Shown in pieces: positions 34,809 to 40,957 of a stretch of DNA of 64,000 bases (position 1 is the stretch's first letter; each line of letters begins with the position of its first letter). Source of the stretch: an uncultured Dokdonia sp. (GTDB taxonomy: Bacteria > Bacteroidota > Bacteroidia > Flavobacteriales > Flavobacteriaceae); contig CANNDF010000004.1 in assembly GCA_947503305.1 (NCBI GenBank), forward strand, positions 186,001-250,000, read 5' to 3'. The notes beneath the pieces were generated by a model, which searched no databases, had not been told where the DNA came from, and saw nothing but the letters and a program-made list of their open reading frames with translations. The translations under genes were made by a program, and so were the position numbers.

Positions 34809-34885
34809 CAATTTGCTATCTTTCAATAATGACGGAAAATCATAGCTAATTTTCTATTACGAGTTACATACAATACCGTTGGCAA
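34809..34885 (+). repeat. island internal repeat, copy B
   Basis: CAATTTGCTATCTTTCAAT (34809-34827), then GGAAAAT and ATTTTC arms (34834-34840, 34849-34854), then ACATACAATACCGTT just before the Shedu-like gene. It parallels copy A at roughly two thirds identity after the perfect 19 bases. Confidence 0.75.
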
Positions 34886-34890
34886 TAATT

Positions 34891-36138
34891 ATGAATCATA
34901 GACACATAGTACAAAAAAGCGTAAACCAACTATTAGATGAAAGTATAGAAATATCAGAAAGAGTTTTTCAATCACTTAATATAACGGGGAAATATGGAAA
35001 ACCTCCATCTCCATTAAACATATACTCAAAATTATACCATAGTTTCCCAGCCATTAATATGTTTTATGATAAAATTGGTTTTAAAACGGAAAATCTTGGC
35101 GGAAGTTATCATAATGAAAAATATAAAAACGAAAGAACAGTTGAATCTATTCACTTAAATAACTCTTCATTATGGAAAAATCAGTTAGCAAGAATTTTCT
35201 TCGATAAAATAGATTATCGTACAAAAAAATTAAACCGCATCGGTCAAAAAATAAAAAACACGAATCAACTTGACCTTCAATTATTGACTGAATCAATATT
35301 ATTTCATAAGAGAACAGATACTCAAGCGAATGCTCTTTTGAGAAAAATAATAAATGATTCTAACAATGATTTGACAGAAGTTAATTTAATAAATTTTGAG
35401 TCAAAACTTTCATCGTTTTTTAATGAAATTTCTGTTTTAGATTCTAGTTATAATGATCAGCAATTCATTATATATTTTGAAAATAATAAAATAAAATTAA
35501 GACCATTTGGTCATTTTGGAACGTATAATATTAACCTATCTCAAGATCAAAATAGAAATCTATCCAGAACTAACATTATTCAACAGTCGAATGTGTTTTC
35601 TGTTGAATCCATATTTGAATTAGAATACTTAATTAACAAAGATGGACTAGAAAGAGATTTTCAAAATTTCTTTGAAAGAAATCCTATTTTTTTAACCACA
35701 CTAGGAGATTATTCGAGTATACATTCACAAATAATACTGAAAGAAGAGAATGGAAGTGATTTAATTCCTGATTTTTTTCTTGAAAAAATAGATTCAGATT
35801 TTTGTGATATTTGCGATTTAAAAAGGCCTAACGCAGAATTAAGAAGACTACAAAAAAACAGAAATAGATTTAAGTCTAGCGTTTATGAAGCAGTAGCGCA
35901 ATTAACAAATTACAGAGATTATTTTGAAGATTCAATAAATAGAAAGAATTTTTCTGAGAGATATAACATTCAATCTTACAGACCAAAAGTTGTACTAATT
36001 ATCGGAAGACAAAATTCTTATTATGATGATATTGAAAAGATTAAAATTGAAAGCCAGCTACCAAATTGGGTAGATTTAAAAACCTATGATAACATATTAA
36101 ATAAAGCTAAATTCCTTAATAATTTAATAGGTCAGTAA
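34891..36138 (+). CDS. Shedu-like (DUF4263) predicted anti-phage nuclease
   Basis: The start was placed at ATG 34891-34893; a TTG 12 bases upstream is possible. The 415-residue protein has a long N-terminal region (about 1-235) that I do not recognise and a C-terminal domain with the Shedu/PD-(D/E)XK layout. E254 lies in GLERDFQNFFERNP, D294 in LIPDF, D309-x-K311 in CDLKRP, and Q337 in AVAQLTNYRDYF. Shedu SduA proteins are single-gene anti-phage systems that cut DNA, with variable N-terminal sensing regions. The gene lies in a repeat-bounded island and is richer in A/T than its neighbours, which suggests horizontal acquisition. Nuclease activity and defence are inferred from motifs. Confidence 0.75.
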   Translation: MNHRHIVQKSVNQLLDESIEISERVFQSLNITGKYGKPPSPLNIYSKLYHSFPAINMFYDKIGFKTENLGGSYHNEKYKNERTVESIHLNNSSLWKNQLARIFFDKIDYRTKKLNRIGQKIKNTNQLDLQLLTESILFHKRTDTQANALLRKIINDSNNDLTEVNLINFESKLSSFFNEISVLDSSYNDQQFIIYFENNKIKLRPFGHFGTYNINLSQDQNRNLSRTNIIQQSNVFSVESIFELEYLINKDGLERDFQNFFERNPIFLTTLGDYSSIHSQIILKEENGSDLIPDFFLEKIDSDFCDICDLKRPNAELRRLQKNRNRFKSSVYEAVAQLTNYRDYFEDSINRKNFSERYNIQSYRPKVVLIIGRQNSYYDDIEKIKIESQLPNWVDLKTYDNILNKAKFLNNLIGQ

Positions 36139-36220
36139 TAACTGTGCCCAACAACTTGGATAGTTAATAGTATTTAAAGATGGTTGGGAAAATTCTACCA
36201 AATTTCCACACTCTTCGTTC

Positions 36221-36278
36221 TTTTATGTTCTATATCTTTTTCCTGTTGACAGAGTAGAGGTAAAAGATGTTTCCGAAT
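36221..36278 (+). repeat. 58-bp direct repeat, right copy
   Basis: Identical to 33268-33325; ends next to the terminator of the minus-strand T9SS gene. Confidence 0.95.
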
Positions 36279-36279
36279 A

Positions 36280-36317
36280 AAATAAGGAGTGTAAAAAAAG
36301 ATAGACACTCCTTATTT
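36280..36317 (-). terminator. terminator of the DUF4394-like gene
   Basis: Perfect 13-base arms AAATAAGGAGTGT (36280-36292) and ACACTCCTTATTT (36305-36317). Confidence 0.9.
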
Positions 36318-36331
36318 CATTTTTAGAAGGA

Positions 36332-37516
36332 TTATTTTTTTATAAAGCGTATAACTTCCGTTTGTTCTTGATCATTCTTGATATTTAAGAAGTATATCCC
36401 ACTTTGCAACTTTGAAACATCAATTGTATTACTCTCTTTGATGTATATAGGGTTTTCCATTATAAGTTGTCCTTGTAGATTTATAACCTGTATTGACGTT
36501 ATACTTTTTTGAGATTCTATCGTAATAACATCAGTTACAGGGTTTGGAAATAGAGTAGTTTCTGATAGTTGAATATCAGTAAGACCTAAGGTTGAAGGAT
36601 TTTGAATACTTGCCCATGGGATTTGCACGTCAGTGCCATTACCAAGGAGATCAATAAAGGTCGTTTCTCCAGTAGTAAGGTTTACTGTGCGCATTTCAGC
36701 ATTTATAGTTGTTCCGTTAAAGGCAGTCATATACATAATTTGTGAAGCAGCATCCCACTCAAGATCTTGTCCAAAATTAGCATTAAAGTCTAGCGAAGCT
36801 ATAAATGTAGCATTTCCAGTAGCTATATCAATACTATAGAAACTATCTGAAACCACATCGTGTCCATACATATTTACATTGCTATCAAAAGCAATTGATA
36901 TCATTCCTGTAGTTCCAGTCTGACCAATAGGCGTAGCGGTAAGGGTTACGAGATCTATGGTAGAGAGTGTTGAAGAGGTAGAAAAATTGGAGGAAATTCC
37001 ATAAAGCGTATTGGTACCTGTATTAAATTCTATTCCATTCCACTCTTCTCCGTTAGGAGGCGTAATAGTTCCAAGAGATGTATAGGTTGCCGTAAGAATA
37101 TCTACTTGATATAATTCTCCATTTGTTAATGTCAATACATATGCTGTATTTATGTTTTCGGGATCAATATCTCCAGAAGATTCAAAATCTGCAGTACCAG
37201 AGTTATTTCCAATAATAGTTAATACTGTAGGTGTTGATGGATCAAAGGATACAAACTCATCTTCATCAGTATTTGGGCCATAGATGGTAAGGTTATTTCC
37301 TCTTTGAGTATCTGATGGATGTGTAACTACTTCAGAAAAATAATCCTTTAACGCTATAATTTCTTCTGTAGAAAAATAATGTGATATATGCCCGCCATTA
37401 GGAGGGATGTTATGATAACGATCTAAGAGAGTATCCATATTTATAGTGTTGTTGGTTTGAGCTATACTAGCTCCTATGCAAAATAGGATACACGAGATAA
37501 ATGTAATTTTTTTCAT
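36332..37516 (-). CDS. secreted DUF4394-like repeat protein with T9SS tail
   Basis: A 394-residue protein with signal peptide (about 1-19) and a run of short beta repeats (about 80-300) of the kind YxVDxxTGxxTxIG, e.g. LYQVDILTATYTSLGTI, FYSIDIATGNATFIASL and EMRTVNLTTGETTFIDL, which suggests a beta-propeller close to DUF4394. A T9SS type A tail (about 320-394, LFPNPVTDVITIES, ending RFIKK) targets it to the outside. No catalytic residues are apparent. Confidence 0.75.
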   Translation of the reverse strand: MKKITFISCILFCIGASIAQTNNTINMDTLLDRYHNIPPNGGHISHYFSTEEIIALKDYFSEVVTHPSDTQRGNNLTIYGPNTDEDEFVSFDPSTPTVLTIIGNNSGTADFESSGDIDPENINTAYVLTLTNGELYQVDILTATYTSLGTITPPNGEEWNGIEFNTGTNTLYGISSNFSTSSTLSTIDLVTLTATPIGQTGTTGMISIAFDSNVNMYGHDVVSDSFYSIDIATGNATFIASLDFNANFGQDLEWDAASQIMYMTAFNGTTINAEMRTVNLTTGETTFIDLLGNGTDVQIPWASIQNPSTLGLTDIQLSETTLFPNPVTDVITIESQKSITSIQVINLQGQLIMENPIYIKESNTIDVSKLQSGIYFLNIKNDQEQTEVIRFIKK

Positions 37517-37585
37517 GATTGTGATTTTAGTTATTATTTATATATCGACAATCTTATAGAATGTCATCACAATCAGGAATATGTA

Positions 37586-38749
37586 TTATATAATTCGTTT
37601 TAAAGTAATTGTAATTATTTTTATTTCTCCAGTTGATTTTTGAAATTTGATGCGTATTGCCTCACCTTCTTTTTGTAAGATATCTCTATACGTCTTAAGA
37701 GTGGTTGTTTCTTGATCATTAATTGAGAGGATAGTATCTCCTTTTTGAAGTCCTTTTTCTTTAGCTTCTGTATGATCTATTACTTGAGAAATTATAATAG
37801 AAGTATCTGTTTTTTCTAGCGCAAAGCCACTCAATGGGTATTTAAAGGGTTTTGAGTACTCACTATTGGGTTTAAAATAAAATTGTTTGGATTTATAATC
37901 CAAGACCATATCAAATCGATTAATGATTTTTGCTCCCAGTATTCCAGCATAACTTTTTGAGGCACTTACCCCAGCCTCGGCTTGTGCAATACCAATGGGA
38001 AGTTCACCAAAGCTAAAATCAAAAAAATCTAATCCTGCAAGAGTTCCAGAAATAGTATTCGATTCTCTTGTTAGTCCTCTGGATGTGATGGTGATGTTCT
38101 TTCCTGTTTTTTCTGATAATCTTTTCTTTTTTGCGTAGGGTGTATTAAATAATACGGTTAGATTGGCCCCGCTATCAAAAAGAAAATCTCCTGACAGCTT
38201 TTCATTATTTTTAAGTAGGTATGTTAGATTTATTTTAGGAATGGAACCTCTTAATTGCATAGGATATGGAGTATAACTGTCTATAGATGTTACATCTTTT
38301 ATATCTGTATACAATCGTAAGACTTTTTTTTCAAAGTCAAATTCGGTAATGAATTTTTGTAATACGTCGTATCCTATAATTCCATCAATAGCTACTCCTG
38401 CACGCCTACTTAATGCTTTTAGATCAACAAGAACCAAATTAAGATTTGAAAATTGAACCCCATCGATTGTTAGTTTTTGATGTGTGGCAATTTCATATTC
38501 CTGTGATCCGGATGCTCCTGTAGCTTGTTGTTTATAATTAGCAATAATTCCTAATTCGTCAGCTCTAGATGCGTCAAGTACTGCTGTTGATGCTCCAGTA
38601 TCAAAGACAAAGCTTAGTTTTTCTTGAGTTCCCTCTATTTGTACTTCTATAAAAATGAGTCCATTTTCAATAAAAGGAACTGTTGCTACTTGTGAAATAA
38701 GCTCATATGCGCTTATAAAAAGAATAAAGAATATTTTTATTTTCATCAC
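37586..38749 (-). CDS. aspartyl protease with PDZ domain
   Basis: A 387-residue exported protein: hydrophobic signal (about 4-20), then two retropepsin/pepsin-like lobes with D50-T-G (FVFDTGASTAVLD) and D192-S-G (FLFDSGANLTVLF), and a C-terminal PDZ domain (about 310-387, DHTEAKEKGLQKGDTILSIN). Both lobes in one chain carry a catalytic Asp, so it may act as a monomer. Proteins of this kind in Bacteroidota are periplasmic; the substrate is unknown. Confidence 0.8.
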   Translation of the reverse strand: MMKIKIFFILFISAYELISQVATVPFIENGLIFIEVQIEGTQEKLSFVFDTGASTAVLDASRADELGIIANYKQQATGASGSQEYEIATHQKLTIDGVQFSNLNLVLVDLKALSRRAGVAIDGIIGYDVLQKFITEFDFEKKVLRLYTDIKDVTSIDSYTPYPMQLRGSIPKINLTYLLKNNEKLSGDFLFDSGANLTVLFNTPYAKKKRLSEKTGKNITITSRGLTRESNTISGTLAGLDFFDFSFGELPIGIAQAEAGVSASKSYAGILGAKIINRFDMVLDYKSKQFYFKPNSEYSKPFKYPLSGFALEKTDTSIIISQVIDHTEAKEKGLQKGDTILSINDQETTTLKTYRDILQKEGEAIRIKFQKSTGEIKIITITLKRII

Positions 38750-38820
38750 TTTCCCAAAGATAATGGACTTATATCTTTAAAACAGTTAATGTATGTTAAT
38801 AGCGATAGTAAAAAAAGTAT

Positions 38821-38834
38821 GCTTTCGCGAAAGC
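38821..38834. repeat. dispersed 14-bp palindrome, copy 5 (intergenic)
   Basis: Exact copy between the haemoglobin stop (38838) and the aspartyl protease start. Confidence 0.9.
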
Positions 38835-38837
38835 GTA

Positions 38838-39239
38838 TTACTCTTTATAGGAAGGTCGTGCCTTAAAGAGGTGAATATGTAAAAAGGTTCCTATACTTCG
38901 AGCTCTGTTTTTTGCAGCCTCTGCTTTTTCTCCTACAAAATGAGCATCCAGTGTTTGTATCCAATAATTTAACCAAACTCCAAAATGTTGCTCATTGAGT
39001 GTATATCCTTGTGCTGCGTCGACCTTTTGATGTATTTCTAATGGATTACCCATAAATTTTTTTGAGAAGAAAAGTTGCGCTTCCCAAAAATCGGTAAGAT
39101 GTTCTAGATGTGCTTCCCAATCTTTAATATGCTTATTAAAAATAGGGGCAAGGTAGACATCTTTACGTACTTTGCTATAAAAGCTAGATACAAGAAAAAA
39201 TATATCCTCGCGGGAAGTAATCTCTTTTATGGGATTCAT
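38838..39239 (-). CDS. group III truncated haemoglobin
   Basis: A 133-residue haem protein. The 2-on-2 globin pattern includes VSSFYSKVRKDVYLAPIF (B helix with Tyr), HLEHLTDFWEAQLF and the F-helix EIHQKVDA around the proximal His (about 70), with W and Y in the distal part (YWIQTLDAHF). Group III truncated globins are linked to NO or oxygen chemistry. It directly follows the small membrane protein gene (1-base gap) and faces a Crp/Fnr regulator across an FNR-like box. Confidence 0.85.
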   Translation of the reverse strand: MNPIKEITSREDIFFLVSSFYSKVRKDVYLAPIFNKHIKDWEAHLEHLTDFWEAQLFFSKKFMGNPLEIHQKVDAAQGYTLNEQHFGVWLNYWIQTLDAHFVGEKAEAAKNRARSIGTFLHIHLFKARPSYKE

Positions 39240-39240
39240 A

Positions 39241-39522
39241 TTACAGAAGATTGATAATGATCAAAAGTACATTAATTACGATGGATAATAAAAGTAAGTT
39301 AAAGACCCATTTTACTCTCAATTGAGCTAGAACAGCTGCATTATAAAACATGCATGTAACTACACATATGATAAGTTCTAGCATAGCTGTACTTCGGGTA
39401 TGATCTACTAGAATATACATGGCTGCAATAGAACCTATACAACTCTGTAAAATAATACTCAACGGAATCATTGTATAATAAGTAGATTTAAATTCGGATA
39501 ATAAATAAGTGTACATAGTCAT
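39241..39522 (-). CDS. small three-helix membrane protein next to the globin
   Basis: A 93-residue protein with three hydrophobic segments (about 18-38, 48-66, 72-92) and few charged residues. I do not recognise the family. It starts 50 bp from an FNR-like box and ends one base before the truncated haemoglobin gene, so the two form an operon. A second in-frame ATG 6 bases downstream is an alternative start. Confidence 0.65.
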   Translation of the reverse strand: MTMYTYLLSEFKSTYYTMIPLSIILQSCIGSIAAMYILVDHTRSTAMLELIICVVTCMFYNAAVLAQLRVKWVFNLLLLSIVINVLLIIINLL

Positions 39523-39571
39523 TGTATTGTATTTTTACATGACAAAGCTAGAGAGAAGCTTTATGCTTTTT

Positions 39572-39587
39572 TATGATCTTAATCATA
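39572..39587 (-). promoter_or_regulatory. FNR/Crp-type box between globin operon and regulator gene
   Basis: TATGAT-CTTA-ATCATA has perfect 6-base arms and contains the FNR core TGATnnnnATCA. Its centre is about 57 bases upstream of the membrane-protein start, which fits a class II activator site for the globin operon, and it lies 4 bases before the regulator ATG, so it could also mediate autoregulation. Confidence 0.6.
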
Positions 39588-39591
39588 TAGA

Positions 39592-40185
39592 ATGATACCT
39601 GTAGAATTACTTATTTCGTATAATGCCCAAATGGTTTCTTATGTTAAAGATGATCACATCTTTTTTGAGAATGAGCACGCATTATATTATTATCAAGTGG
39701 TTAAAGGGACTATAAAAATGTATAATCTTACGGAAGACGGAAAAGAATTTATACAAGGTGTTTTTGGTCCTGGTAAAAGTTTTGGAGAGCCTCCACTTTT
39801 TAGTGATTTTAGATACCCGGCAAGTGCAAAAGCTGGTGAAAAAACAACCTTGCTTAAAATGCCTCGAATGGATTTCTTTTCTTTTTTGAAAGCGCATCCG
39901 GAAATTCACTTTTCATTTACAAAAACGTTAAGTGATCGATTGTTTTATAAAGCTATTATATTAAAAGAGGTATCTAGCTATCCTCCAGAGCATAGAATAG
40001 TTACGTTACTTCGTTATTTAAAAAAACAACAAGGACTCACAGATACTCAAAAGTATGTAATACCTCTTACGCGTCAAGAGATAGCAGAGCTTACAGGTTT
40101 ACGTACTGAAACTGTTATTAGAAGTATCAAAAAATTAGAAAAAGAAGCAGTACTATCTATTTCAGATAGAAAAGTAATTATTTGA
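39592..40185 (+). CDS. Crp/Fnr-family transcriptional regulator
   Basis: A 197-residue protein. Residues about 10-115 are the cyclic-nucleotide-binding-like beta roll (GTIKMYNLTEDGKEFIQGVFGPGKSFGE) and about 145-197 a winged helix with LTRQEIAELTGLRTETVIRSIKKLEKE. The recognition helix has the E-T-x-x-R form of FNR, which reads TGAT half sites. There are no Cys, so it cannot hold an FNR-type iron-sulphur cluster; a small-molecule or haem signal is more likely. It is divergent from the truncated haemoglobin operon. Confidence 0.9.
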   Translation: MIPVELLISYNAQMVSYVKDDHIFFENEHALYYYQVVKGTIKMYNLTEDGKEFIQGVFGPGKSFGEPPLFSDFRYPASAKAGEKTTLLKMPRMDFFSFLKAHPEIHFSFTKTLSDRLFYKAIILKEVSSYPPEHRIVTLLRYLKKQQGLTDTQKYVIPLTRQEIAELTGLRTETVIRSIKKLEKEAVLSISDRKVII

Positions 40186-40199
40186 GTTTTTTAGAAAAA

Positions 40200-40853
40200 C
40201 TAATCTATAGCCTCAAAGACATAACCTCCTTTTTCGGCACCCCAAATATGATTGCCTTCTGTATCAAAACCTCGATCCCAAGATACGATAAGCCCTTTGT
40301 CAATAGCTACTTCTGATGTGGCATAAGAAGCACCTCGCAGACTACTTTCACATGTTTTTTCTCCTGTACGTCCCATAAAAGTTCCATCTTCTTGTTGTTG
40401 TAAGAGAACTTCGCAACCATTACGTAATACAATATCTGATTGTGTAACACTATCAAATGCCTCAGGAGTTTTCCATTTTCCTATCCATAAAGAGTCGTTA
40501 GGGATTGTATATATATAACTAGCGATGGTTTGCTCATCCACACGTTTTACTTCATAAATACGCTGACGGTATGGCTTATCTTGCATGCTGTTAAGCGCTT
40601 GCTCCACGTACAAGAAATTACCTTTGTCTTTCCAAATAGGATACATATGTAATGAGATATTATAATACGAACTGTCTTCTGCGGCTTGTGTTGCAGAGTT
40701 ATAAGAACCTTGCATCATACCGAATAGGTTAGCCAGTTCGGTATCTTCTGCCACGACCATTTCGGCGACTTCTTCTTCGGTAGTCGAAGTTGACTTTTCT
40801 TTACAGCTGGCAAAAAGTAATGTTATACAGACTAGGAGTGTGATGTATTTCAT
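40200..40853 (-). CDS. CpcT/CpeT-like lipoprotein
   Basis: A 217-residue lipoprotein (lipobox FASC, Cys 17) with an acidic tether and a CpcT/CpeT-fold domain: LANLFGMMQGSYNSATQA, the MYPIWKDKGNFLYVEQA segment, PYRQRIYEV and CEVLLQQQEDGTFMGRTGEKTC. In cyanobacteria this fold attaches bilins to phycobiliproteins; in non-photosynthetic Bacteroidota it has no known role and lacks a phycobiliprotein partner. Co-oriented with the M16 peptidase gene upstream. Confidence 0.8.
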   Translation of the reverse strand: MKYITLLVCITLLFASCKEKSTSTTEEEVAEMVVAEDTELANLFGMMQGSYNSATQAAEDSSYYNISLHMYPIWKDKGNFLYVEQALNSMQDKPYRQRIYEVKRVDEQTIASYIYTIPNDSLWIGKWKTPEAFDSVTQSDIVLRNGCEVLLQQQEDGTFMGRTGEKTCESSLRGASYATSEVAIDKGLIVSWDRGFDTEGNHIWGAEKGGYVFEAID

Positions 40854-40910
40854 GATTGTGATTGTATTGGTGATGTATATGCTTTTGCAAAAACAAAATT
40901 ACACATAAAA

Positions 40911-40934
40911 AAAGACCTGCATACACAGGTCTTT
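40911..40934 (-). terminator. terminator of the M16 peptidase gene
   Basis: Arms AAAGACCTG (40911-40919) and CAGGTCTTT (40926-40934), T-run on the minus strand. Confidence 0.85.
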
Positions 40935-40957
40935 CTTAATTCTATAGGAAATGGAAA

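Larger units (their letters stand above)
33326..36220 (+). mobile_element. accessory island between 58-bp direct repeats
   Basis: About 2.9 kb lying between two identical 58-bp repeats in a convergent intergenic region (ferredoxin terminator on the left, terminator of the T9SS protein on the right). It holds a class-C serine hydrolase, a Shedu-like predicted nuclease and two related non-coding stretches. Removing one repeat plus the island would give an ordinary compact convergent intergenic region, so the segment looks inserted. It is visibly more A-rich than its flanks in the Shedu-like gene. No recombinase gene is inside. Confidence 0.7.

Noticed and set aside
34879-34890. TTG start for the Shedu-like gene
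   Set aside because: An in-frame ATG at 34891 is closer to the usual start, and TTG is not needed to explain the N-terminus.
33546-36160. Integron attC-like core motifs (RYYYAAC and GTTRRRY) around the island genes
   Set aside because: Single degenerate 7-base motifs are expected by chance in sequence of this length, spacing does not fit full attC sites, and there is no integrase. The internal repeats are reported instead.
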